A DNA stretch of 64,000 bases from contig NC_058045.1 in NCBI RefSeq assembly GCF_020085105.1, forward strand, positions 9,751,833 to 9,815,832. Reading direction: 5' to 3'. Shown piece by piece: positions 49,557 through 60,478 of this stretch. Position 1 is the stretch's first letter. Every line of letters starts with the position of its first letter. The DNA comes from Siniperca chuatsi. Lineage: Eukaryota > Chordata > Actinopteri > Centrarchiformes > Sinipercidae. The position numbers and the translations under genes are program-made. The notes under the pieces were generated by a model. The model was given only the letters and a program-made list of their open reading frames with translations, was not told where the DNA came from and searched no databases.

Positions 49557-49760
49557 AACTCTGTCTGCTTCAGTTCAAGACTCCAGGCTCACAATACAGT
49601 CCACACACAGCTCTTCTGTCCGTGTCACTACTCATGTGTATGTAGTCCACATGCACTCCTTCCCCTAACCTACCCCTGCTGGTCATGCAGCTACCCACAG
49701 ACAACTTATGCAAATAAGGGCTGGACCATTCCAGGAGGCAGAGAGGGGTGGCCAAGAGTT
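49557..49760 (-). promoter_or_regulatory. tcf12: Candidate tcf12 internal promoter with octamer site
   Basis: GC-richer sequence immediately upstream of the alternative first exon. It contains a perfect octamer (ATTTGCAT on the transcribed orientation, 49715-49708), about 150 bases before the ATG, and a TEAD-like GGAATG about 30 bases further up. Transcription start is inferred, not seen. Confidence 0.4.
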
Positions 49761-52552
49761 GATGCTATTACTGTAGTACAAGCCTGTTTTTTTTTTTTTA
49801 TTAGATAATATTCAGTTATAGAATAAACAGGCTGTAGGGTTTAGTGTTTTGTGTGTGCTGACTATTAAGGAGCCTGTTTATGTAAAATGGCATAATGAAA
49901 ATGACTGAAACTTGTAATAATCAGGGAATTCCCCACCCACGCATTGGCCAAACACCTTGACCACACCAGAGCAAAGAGAAGGGGGGAAAACGCCATCACC
50001 AGTGTGGGTTATAAACTTCGTTGTTCAGCTGTCATCGTATTCCTATGTCATCCTATGTTAGTGTAAAATCATATGCACGCAAGCTCAGAAATCCCTCCTT
50101 AGGACCAGCAAGGAGTGATGAGGCCATGAAGATTATCTCCTGTTAGACAGGTAGAGTTTTCCAGTAAACAGAGAATACCACACCCCTGTCTGACCCACAT
50201 TTACAAATAGAACAAAGTCTTAGTTTGTAGGCACGTGTGGCATGGCAAGCTCCTCCAGAGGCTGGGTTAAAGGTTATTTATACAGTAGTCTGTCTGGGTG
50301 ATCTGCTAAAAGTAAAACACCTAAACATTCAGACTTCCTGTGTGAGGTAAACTCCACTGTCTGCTGCCCTGGTGCTGAAATTGACAGTGACTTTCTGCAT
50401 GTGCAAATAAACTATTCAATAACAACAACAGTACAAGGAGCTGATCTGCTGTATTTTGTGCAGTATTCTCTGTATGTTACATAAATATGATTCACCAGAA
50501 AGGAAAAAACACTGCAGTTGGCGTGATGCTCAGACCTGCAGTGAGCCACACTGCCCTGGCATGGCATTTTGACCTAGAGAGACATCACGCGAATCCAATC
50601 AAATAATTCCCACTGAGACAGCAGCAAAGTCTTTAACTTAAACACATTGTCTTACTAACCCTCCAGTGTTTACATTGAAGCCAAAGGGGACTGTGTGTAA
50701 TGTGGCCAAACTAACAACACTTTGGTATCTTTCCGAAGTCTTTAACAAAGTGTATGCTGTGGTTTCCCTATTTTTGATTTTAAATGTACAGTTAGTGTAT
50801 TTTAAAAATAGTCAACGTATATTTGTAAAAAATATTTTTGAAAGTTTTTTGTATTTCAAGAAGCGATAGTGTTAAACAAGCTATCCATCCCTAAAAAAAA
50901 AGTTTGTTAAGCAACAGGACCGTAATACTGTGGGAAGAAACTGAACAAACTGATCGGAGAGCAGAAAAACAAAGTATTGTCCGCTGGTTTCAATCCGTCT
51001 GAAGGTGAGCTGTGTAGTCCGTGCAGCTTCTAATCCTGACTATTCACGCTAGTGTTAACTGGGTTAGGAGGTCAGTCGTTTTTCTTTAGGAATAGTGTCT
51101 GTCCTAAGATTACTTTTCTCTTTAAGTTATGATACAAGTTATAAAGAGGAAATGTTCTCAATGCAGGTGTCTTAAGCCAAAAATTAATAACTAAATTCAG
51201 GATTTTTACAAATAATCCAGGAACACCAGTGGCTACTGAATGACCTTTTCCTCTGACAGAGATCAGTTCTCCCATCTGACACACTAGGCATGAATAAAAC
51301 ACATACACACACACATCTTGGGTAAATGATCCAAGAGCAAATATATACAGTCCCCTAACCCTGAACTTTGCATCAATCTTAGTTAATTGCAGTCTTGTCA
51401 GGAGTGCGATTATTCAAACAGGTAATGCAAATGTTAATGAGTTCAAATTTGCATATCTTTATTTTCCCATGGTTGAAATGTCATTGGTTATGACGCTCTA
51501 CAATGAAGAATGTCACTCCTGATGGCCCCCTGATACGTTGTTGGCCATTAAGAGGCCAAAAAAAAAAAAGAGCAACTGAAGGGGATGGAGGAGAAATAAA
51601 TAAGGTGCCGTGCTCCAAATAATAGAAAGGAAATGAAGACTTTTATATTCAAACATAAAAACACACTCACGCCATCATTGCAGCCCTGTTATCAAATTCA
51701 ATTTTGGCAGAATATATTAGTAATGGACACAAAATCTGATTATATTCAGTAAAGGAAAAAAATTATATTGATGTATCCAACCAATAAGAACTAAAAAGAA
51801 AAACAAATACCCCTTTGTAGTTTGAAGTCATGGTTGTCCTTTTACTGTAAGATATGCTGTTGTGCATACTATGCCTGCAACACACATTTCAAGTGTTGTT
51901 GGCATATTGCTCATCGTCATGCGCCTGATTTGACATGGCTTAAATAACTATCTTCCTGCCAGTGATTGGCATTCACACAAGAAGGGGTGAGTGGGACTGG
52001 GGAGCAGATGGTGACATTCCACATGACCAAACTGATCAATCAGCATGCTGGGACGCAGGTGCAGCACAGGCGGGCAGCACCACACCATCTATTTCACCAT
52101 CTACGGGGCGCAAACACATGGGCACCAATCGTGGCACCCTGAGGGTCTGCATGCTCCTCTGTCCCGCTGTGCCAAGGTTGATGACATCAGAATTTCCCAT
52201 CCGCTCTTCCACAGGACGCCAAGAAAAAGGAGGAAAAAAAACACTGCATAAAATCTGCAATAACAGCCCGGCCTGGGATAGGTTGTGTAAGTGACGTCAA
52301 AGCCAGGGACTCCCATATTTCACCCTGGTACTAAACTGATAAACCAAAAGAAAAAGTGGACAAAAGTACCATCACATTTGGGCTTTAACAGTGTTATTTT
52401 TGGGATCTGCTAACAGTATTTGAGTAGTAAAATGACTAAAATGTCTTCCTTAGTGCAGGCACACCGTGGATACTTTTGCCTCTCACAGTGTCACAGGACA
52501 CCATTCTAATATTTAGCTTTTACAGAAACATGACAAAATGTTTGGTTACTTT

Positions 52553-52903
52553 TAGGGCTATAACTAACGATTATTTTTATTATTAATTTAAATTCGTTTT
52601 CAATTAATCAATTCATTGTTTTGTCCATAAAATATCAGGAAAAACTAAAAATGCCTATTATCATTTACCATAACCCAAGGTTATGTATTCAAATAGATTT
52701 TTTTGCCCAAAAAAACAACAAAAAATCCATCCAAAACACAAAGCTATTCAGTTTTCTATCATATATAATAAATACGCAGTCAATCCTCACAATTTAACAG
52801 CTGGAACCATCAAATGTTTAATTAATCTATTATCAAAATAGTTGCCAATTAATTTTCTGTTAATGAACTAATCAACTTATTGACTAATTGTTTTAGCTCT
52901 AGT
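52553..52903. repeat. Dispersed repeat R2, copy 3
   Basis: TTTAGGGCTATAACTAACGA at the left end and TAATTGTTTTAGCTCTAGTT at the right, the family's inverted ends. Confidence 0.7.
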
Positions 52904-54649
52904 TACTTTCCTAGCAATTTAAAATAATAATTTCTTGGATGTGCTCTTGAGTACTTAAATTAAAAGTAGTGCTGATTGAACTGACCAACCAATCCTGGTT
53001 TACCAATATTGTAAAAAAAAAAAAAAAAAAATGCTTAGCATTTTGTATTTTGTTTATGCCAATTCAGTTTATGCAGCAAATATCTGTAAATAATTTCCTT
53101 TAGAGGACATGTCAGTGAATGCATCTTAAAAGCAAACAGGCCTACTATACGCATACAGAGGTAAGCAGGTTGGCTGTGGTGTTTGATACCTGCTGGCGTG
53201 ACTCTGTACTGAGGATCTACTGTATCTGCGGGATAAGACCTGACAGCAGCAAGCTGATCTTACAGTCTGGCCTGGAAGAAGTGGGGGTTGTAAGAGGATT
53301 GGAGCAGCCATGGCTGCATGGTGCACGTGAGAGCCAGACTCACCGACCTCTCCACCACGATGACCTCGCTGTCCCACATTCACCATAACATGCAAGGAGA
53401 AGACGGGTGGCTTTAGGTCACAGCCAGTCTAATGTGTGACCTGCTCGATTTCCTGGGAATATGTCATGAAATCAAAACTCTGCAACAAACAAAATAAGTG
53501 GTGTTTGAGGGCAAGAAGTGCGTTTAAGTGTACCAAATGTACTATATATTTTAAGCTACAATATACAGCAAAAGGTACAGAATATTAGCTTTAATGGTTT
53601 TCTCTTGAAATAAAATGATCTGAAAAAATAAAACATTGTTGGGCTCTTCCTGATCATCCAGAGTGGATGGTCCTTGTCAACTTTGTCTTTATATATTTCT
53701 CATTATATTGATACATGTCTCCATATTTTAAGTATATTAAGTATTAGGGAGTGTTTTCCTTCAAATTAACCTGCATGTGTTTGGTAAATACTGCATGGCA
53801 TAATATGAAATATTTCCTCTAAAAAGTAATATTTTGTGTAGAATTTTAATAATCAAGCAATGTAAGCCCACACGTGACTCAGAACTAAGTAGGCTACATT
53901 GAGGAGGTATTGTAAATTGTTGCCATGGATTATATATGGCCACAAAAATGGCATCAACTTTGGGAGGAGTGTTGTGTACATTTTAACATTCGGAGGAATG
54001 AGCAAGGGCAAAGACTGCTGACATGAGATCTTCCAACCCAAATCAGAAGTGACAGGAGAGTGACAGTGAAATAAATCAGTCCAGAATAGCCAGCAACCGA
54101 AGGCCAAAAACAGAGTGAGAAAACAATGACTAACAAGGAAACAACATTTTCTTGAGATTTAGATGAAGTGTCACTGTTCCACACCTCCGGTGTTGTTAAC
54201 AAGCCAGCGAATGACAAGGTTTGATGGATGTGTGTGATACGTTATAGAAAGAAAGAGAAAGTGTCAAGAATATCTAAATGTTGAAGCAAAGATCTATTTC
54301 ATCAAATTACACCAGCAATAAACATGAGACATTTTGGCCACCTGATCATAATTAAAGCATTTGTCTGTTAAGTAAATGAGAAAATGTTTTACAACTTCAG
54401 AGACTGTTCCCAAAACAGTCAATAACATTGCAGTGTTTCACACACCACAACTAAATTAACAATATAATCCTACAGCTTTAGATCGTAGCTCTTCTGTTTT
54501 ACTCCAATTTATAGTTTTAATGTTTAAAAAAATAAAACAAAAGTTAAACAGGCCTAAGTAAATATTTACATTTCTACAAGTTCAGGGTAATTTTTATTGG
54601 GCTTTAGTATGATAAATTAATGTTTTATTTGAATGTCATACACCAGAGG

Positions 54650-55950
54650 GTGCGAAGCTCACCTACAAGACCCACAGAAGCACAGAAGCAAAAAAGGCAG
54701 AATAGAATATCAATCATATCATAGATAAGATATATGTAATATTTACGACCTGCTCTAATGCTGCTCCATGCCAACTTTATGCCTCACGTCGCATGGCTCC
54801 CTCCCTCATATGTCCACAAACTATGAGACTATTTTGTGTATTGTGCTCTCTAGGAAACAGCTCATAGCTCTGTTCTGCACGTCTCTCCTTATTTGCTTAC
54901 AATCCGCCCAAACCACTACAGCTTAGTCTATGATCAAACACAAGATTTATACAGTTGCTTATAGGTATCATAGCCGAAATTTTACATAATTTAACCTTTC
55001 GCAAAAAGGCAACCATTGATGTTCCAGGATCATTTTTCATACAATTTCTGGAAACAAAAAAGTAGTTTCAAATATTCAAAGCATTCAGTGTATGTTAAAG
55101 GTATTAAAACAAATATCAAATCAAATATGTTTCTTGTCATACACTTTCTTCTAAAACGTGTGACTGTTAGGAGTACGTTTATGACCACAATATTTAACAT
55201 ACTCCTCAGGTCTTTTCATGGCTCAGCTACAAGAACAATATCATCAGCATAGTGAGGAATAAATACCAACTGTGAGATTAGGGGTTCAAATTCTGTAAGC
55301 AACCATCAAATTTTCATCAGTGTATTTAAAATTTTACTTCATTTTAAGCACTCCCCCCTGAGTCACTCTAAAGGGCAATGTAGACAAACCTGTTCTATGA
55401 TCATTAACCTGTGGGCCTACACACACAACCTTTTCTTGATAAGGCAAAATGTTTTATATTCATACCAAACTGAAATCGTCTGAGAATGTCTTCATTCACG
55501 CTGTTAGAAGCTTTCTATAGATGCCATATCAGTTATCTACTAACAGGCCAGATGTTTACAAATAATGGGAAAGTCTATAGGAGCACATTTTATACACACC
55601 GCTTAAAAGACTCATTCCTTGAACTACACTCATAATAAATATGATGCAGATTGCATGTGATTAGAAAAAAACATGGTCACATAAGTAGCTTCACTAGTCA
55701 GGCTGTTCTTAACCTAGTGGCATTACCTTCCATATTAATGTGTCCTTAATTGAACACTTATCGCCAGAAAAGAAAGTACTTAAATCATATTCCAATTTTA
55801 GCAAATACAATAGACCCATTTTCCAACACAATTTTCAAGGAAATAATTAATTATTGGGGGACCCAATATATTTACCTCATTCCAAAATAAAGTTAATCTG
55901 CAAATGATTTGGATTACAAGCATTTTTTAAAAATATTTCTTGTGTCCACT
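54650..55950 (-). pseudogene. Decayed non-LTR retrotransposon (reverse transcriptase relic)
   Basis: On the minus strand, codons at about 55251-55222 read YADDIVLVAE, the reverse transcriptase catalytic motif (the D-D pair binds the metal ions), preceded by LVFIPH. Downstream reading (RSMLNIVV, then a FEYLK-like piece) resembles the region after the motif in LINE polymerases, but stops and frame breaks occur throughout. The clade cannot be told. The ends of the element are uncertain. Confidence 0.6.
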
Positions 55951-56743
55951 TATTTATATCATTACATTGTGTAAGGTCAAATTACTGACAATGCTTTAAA
56001 AATGTAAGGCTTTACCATTCATCCACTCAGACTGTAGTGGTGATAAAGAGAAGTGTTTGCCATCATAATATGTCAGTGAAACGTTAATATTGGCCAAAAT
56101 CTATGCTTCACAAAAACTGACAGAGCTATACAAAATATAAAGGCGGTTACAATATTTAATAACATTTGTCACTGCAGAGACTCCCACACTCACACACACT
56201 TAACATTGAGATTAGGTAGTCAACCAGTAGTCAACTATTTTTTGTATTCCTTGTTGTCTGACTTGGGCCTCTGACACTTCAGATCATGTCAAAGACATTA
56301 TCAAATTCAGTGCGCTGAAAAAAGGCTCAGTCACTGAACAAACTGAAAAGCAGTCACGTACTGTGCTAAGAGACACAAAATAAACACATGTACAAACAAA
56401 ACTGGAGCAGAGCAACGTCAAGTCCTGCAAACAAACAGAAACCAAGTAGCAACACTTTTATTATTCCCTCTTGTTCCTGTTATTCTTATCTTGAGAGGTA
56501 TAAAGTCATGCGAGTTACTGTATACTTGCACATACATGCCTTGCCCATGTGTGTCTGAGTCTATTGCTGTCTTGCATTATGTTTCATGACCATGGTGTCA
56601 GTGGAGCAGTGGAGTAACATTACCTGTTTCCATCAACAGATGGCAGCATAAAATAAGTCATGATGAAAGAATTTATTTAGGTCTTGTTTTTCTTGACTAG
56701 GTGGCTTTATTCCTTTTGAATTTTCACATTAATATTTTCATAA

Positions 56744-56746
<3 letters not shown>

Positions 56747-56779
<33 letters not shown>
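56747..56779. repeat. (AT)n microsatellite
   Basis: About 15 uninterrupted AT units. Confidence 0.95.
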
Positions 56780-56781
<2 letters not shown>

Positions 56782-57597
56782 ATTACGATTTTTTTGCAGG
56801 TTAAAAACAGTCATTAGAATCAAATTAACTGGACATGTGCTTAATACATGTCATTTTCAGCAGGTTTACTGATGTGACATAAGTGAACGTTATATTTATA
56901 TATTCTGGTACAGACAGTCTCGATACAGTTCATCCTCTCAGGTTATTTTTTTTCCGCCAGCTGTGTCTCAGATTTCAGCTGAAGGAAAAAATAGTAAACT
57001 GTGTGATGAGCAAAGACAAATCTTGGAACAATCTGTCTGTGAAGCCTTTTTGGTGTTTGGGCATTTCCTCAGCGAGAGTGTGATCAGATCAGATAAATCA
57101 TATACAGAAACATATTGGTAGATATCGAGATAAACACGCGCTGGTAAATGATCGGTTTACATGGTGAAGTGATATCATCCTGGCTGTTTACCCGTCATTG
57201 TCACTATCTGATCAAGCAGCTTCCTGCAGCAGCGCCCCTGCCGGCTGACAGCGGGGCTACAGCGCACAGGCCTGCGTCAAGTTCCGGGAGACACAATGAA
57301 ATCCCAGTCAGGATTTTAAAATTAAAACTCCGTTAAAATGACACGTACAAGTCTAGAAAAGAACAGGATAAGGATGTATTTATTTATCAACGAATTCTAA
57401 GTATTTGCCAGTTCATAGGAGTTGGGAATAAAGCAGGGTATGTTGGAGGAGAGTTGTGCAACATGTTTGACTCATTGTGTCTGCCCTCTCAGTTGTGGCA
57501 GGGAGAATCAAGTGGACCCTTGCCTTTTCATGTGTGACACCCCACCTTTGTGTCATTGCTCAGCGTACATGAAACGCAAGGAAACGCAAAATGAAAC

Positions 57598-57906
57598 GCA
57601 AGGATTTACTTTTTCAGTTAAGTGATTCATCCTTTTGTCTATAAAATGTCAGAAAATAGTAAAAAAAAAAAATGTGCATCATAGAGTCCAAGGTGACTTA
57701 TAAAAATGTTGTTTTGTCTAATCAACAGTCCAAAACCCAAAGGTATTCAGTTTACTAACACATATGACGAAGATAAGTTGAAACAAGATGAGATAAGATA
57801 ATTGCTTGAAAAAGTAACTGAATTAATTAATAGATTGACAAAATGCAAATTAATTAATTAATCAATCGACTAATCAACTACTCAACTAATTGTTTCAGCT
57901 CTACTT
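57598..57906. repeat. Dispersed repeat R2, copy 4
   Basis: TTTTGTCTATAAAATGTCAG and a right end CAACTAATTGTTTCAGCTCT. A short GAAACGCAAG tandem lies directly before it (57569-57602). Confidence 0.7.
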
Positions 57907-58162
57907 TGAAACAGTCATTGTTTGGGCATAATTTGAACATTTAGATTCTGAATTTAGTTCCTTATGGGCCTTAGTTCCTGGAACTATCTGGTTGAAAAGG
58001 GACAGTAGTCTGACGAGAGCATGAGGTTCGTGAAATAAACAGTGTTTGCTTGAAATGTCAACCAACAAAGCTAATGGAGCTAATCTCAAGTACTGTACAC
58101 ATTGAAATCTACAATAATCCATTATATTTCATAAATTTATTACATGTTTTGTATCAACTTAA

Positions 58163-58445
58163 GAGGGACTGCAACTAATGATTATTGTCATTGTCATTAA
58201 TCTATTATTAATTTTATTATTAATTAATTATTATTAATCGTTTAGTCTATAGAAAATAGTGAAAAATGTCCATGTTGTAGTTGCCTGTTTTATCTGACCA
58301 CCACTCAGTAACCCAAAGATTTTCAATTAAATATAATATCAGACAAAGAAAAGCTGCTTACAGTGGAGAAGATGGAGGGAGAGGAGATGGAATCAGTAAA
58401 TGATGATTGAAATTAAATAATTAATCAATTATCAAAATAGTTGCA
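58163..58445. repeat. Dispersed repeat R2, copy 5
   Basis: GGGACTGCAACTAATGATTA at the left end and ATCAAAATAGTTGCAG near the right end. Confidence 0.65.
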
Positions 58446-58484
58446 GATTGATTTAGTAACCAGTGTCTATATCTGTTAAACAAA

Positions 58485-58620
58485 ATGTAGGGGATAAAAA
58501 GTACATTTTCCTCCGAAATGTAGTCGAGGAGAAGAAAGTAGCATAAAATGGAAGAACTCAAGTAAAGTACAAGTACCTCAAAATTGTATATAAGTACATT
58601 GCTTGAGTAAAGCACTATAT
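58485..58620. repeat. Fragment of the CAGTGGTGG-family repeat
   Basis: ACTCAAGTAAAGTACAAGTA and TAAGTACATTGCTTGAGTAA blocks only. Confidence 0.5.
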
Positions 58621-59439
58621 ATATTACGTATATCAGGGGCACCAAACGCCCGGGTTCCCTGTGTGGCAATTAGTTTGAGGTAATTTGATTAATTTCAGAG
58701 TAAGAGTAGAAATTGAAATGTAGTATTCCAGCATAGAAAAACTTGCACAGAGTGGCAGGAATGGGGGGGGTCAGTAGGGAGCTCTTTTTTGCCACAGAGC
58801 CCCTAGGAGGTTTATCTGGACCTGGTGCACACCCTAAAACTGCAGTACTATGTACTATGTGTATTTCTTAAAGGTTAGATTCATAATTTTTCAGGTCTGT
58901 CTTACAATACTCACATGCCCATATGTACATGAAAACAGTTTTTGCTTTCTGTAATCCTTCCCCCTGTTCATACTGATCCTTGAAAGATCCCTTCCTGATG
59001 TGCTTCCACTGTACATTCTAGCGTTTATCTGAAGGTAATATGAGTCTTCTGTAGTCTGATTTAGACAAATCAAGTGGATATCTTCCAAAGTTAGTCTTTT
59101 TAGTACGAAATGCCCTCTTGTGTTAATTGTCCCCAAGGAAACACTGAGGGTATTCAAAAGGGTATTCTGCACTAAAAAGACACGCACTTGATTTGATTTA
59201 TTCAGACTCATTTAACTTCAGATAAACTTTGGAATATATTTTTGCACAGAACGAGGACTGTGCATTTGTCCCCCATTACTTCCACTGTAAGCATGTTAGG
59301 AAGGGATCTTTTAATGGCCAGTATGAACAGCAGAAATTACTACAGCAAGCAAAAACTCTTTGTATATACATCTGGGCATGTCAGTATTGTTTTAAGACAG
59401 ACTTGAAAAAAATATAAACCAATTCTCTAAACAAGTCAT

Positions 59440-59789
59440 ACTTTTATTTCGAAGGCGGACTCCCTCGCTACTTCCGGGCTCGTCTGCGCTACCTGCGTGT
59501 ACCTTGACGCAGGCAGCTCGTCTGTAGCTGCTGCTGGCTGCTGCAGGCGTGCTATTTGCGGCAGCGGAGAGAGATCCCTGCGAAATGCCTTTTGTATTCC
59601 CGGGTGGTTTTTTTGGTTTAATTTTGTGTTTTGCGAGGGTCAGATCACAGTGTTTGTAGCCATGCTCTGTGGTGGATTCAGCAGGCTGTCCTAGCTGACT
59701 GAGCCGCTCCAGCAGCGGTTGGTCCGGTGCAGTGCACAGCCGGGGATGAGGCCTACTTGTTAAAGCTCCCCCACCACCCCTCCATCGTG
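59440..59789 (+). promoter_or_regulatory. rfx7: rfx7 promoter and 5' UTR
   Basis: CpG-rich island in AT-rich surroundings, with an ETS-type site ACTTCCGG at 59470-59477 and no TATA box, a common arrangement for widely expressed genes. The transcription start must lie here because the first coding exon follows directly. The reading frame upstream of the ATG stays open for some distance but has no other in-frame ATG. Confidence 0.6.
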
Positions 59790-59917
59790 ATGGCTGATGA
59801 TCAACAACAACCTGGTCAGAAGCCTGCCTCGGGATTAGGCTCTCTTCCAGCGCTGGTGCCAGGACTCCAGGGGCCCGAGGCTAACGCGTTACAGTTCAAA
59901 ATAAAGAATTCAATTTG
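59790..59917 (+). CDS. rfx7: RFX7 first coding exon (partial gene)
   Basis: Winged-helix X-box-binding transcription factor; mammalian RFX7 acts in the p53 target network and in ciliogenesis. The exon encodes [10 protein letters not shown]...[23 protein letters not shown] and ends after two bases of a Cys codon at a GTAAGG donor (59918). This matches the RFX7 N-terminus as I know it: MA(E/D)(E/D)[12 protein letters not shown] and KIKNSIC. The ATG has G at -3 and +4. The DNA-binding domain exons are beyond the window. Position next to tcf12 agrees with human 15q21. Teleosts have rfx7 duplicates; the copy is not resolved. Confidence 0.88.
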
Positions 59918-60478
59918 GTAAGGATGGAAATGATCCTCAAGCAGCCACATTGTCCTTTTCGCTAGCCGTAGCCTCGTAATTAGCGTATCTAGCTTCTGGA
60001 GTGGCAGGTTGTCTGTGTGCTGCACAAAGCGGCAGAAAATAACACGAGTGCTCCCGAGCTAAGCGTACATGTTTGACCGAAACGCGACAGCAGCGAGGGA
60101 AGCGAGGCTGTCTGCTACCTGTTTGTGCGTTAATAACACGTTAACGTCGGGTTACTTCCAGCAGTAGTAGTTATAATCATTAGCATCGAGCCATAGGAGG
60201 CCATGTGATAGATGACACCAAATGCACCGGTGGTGCTGATGCTCAGGATGACAGGTGTCAAAGCTGCACAGAGACAGTCACACTGACTTAATGCTGTTAA
60301 TGGCAATAGAAGATAACGAGTTAGTTTTTACATGTGTAGTTTCTACTGTGGCTTTAGGATTTATTAATGTTCAATTATTTTAGTTTGATTTCCCATCACC
60401 AGGCAGTAAAATGTATTTAAAATCTAAATAATTTAAGATGTTATTATCGGTCTATCTCCTAACATGTGGCATACTGTA

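Larger units (their letters stand above)
49761..59439. other. Ten-kilobase region without recognised genes
   Basis: Lies between the tcf12 internal first exon (-) and the rfx7 promoter (+). Contents: candidate conserved non-coding blocks (51390-51620, about 52000-52290), a GC-richer unassigned patch (53160-53400), a dispersed repeat (52553-52903), a dead LINE (54650-55950), an AT microsatellite (56747-56779), and repeats at 57598-57906, 58163-58445 and 58485-58620. Human ZNF280D, MNS1, TEX9 and the tcf12 long-isoform 5' exons would be expected in this interval; none was recognised. Confidence 0.6.
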
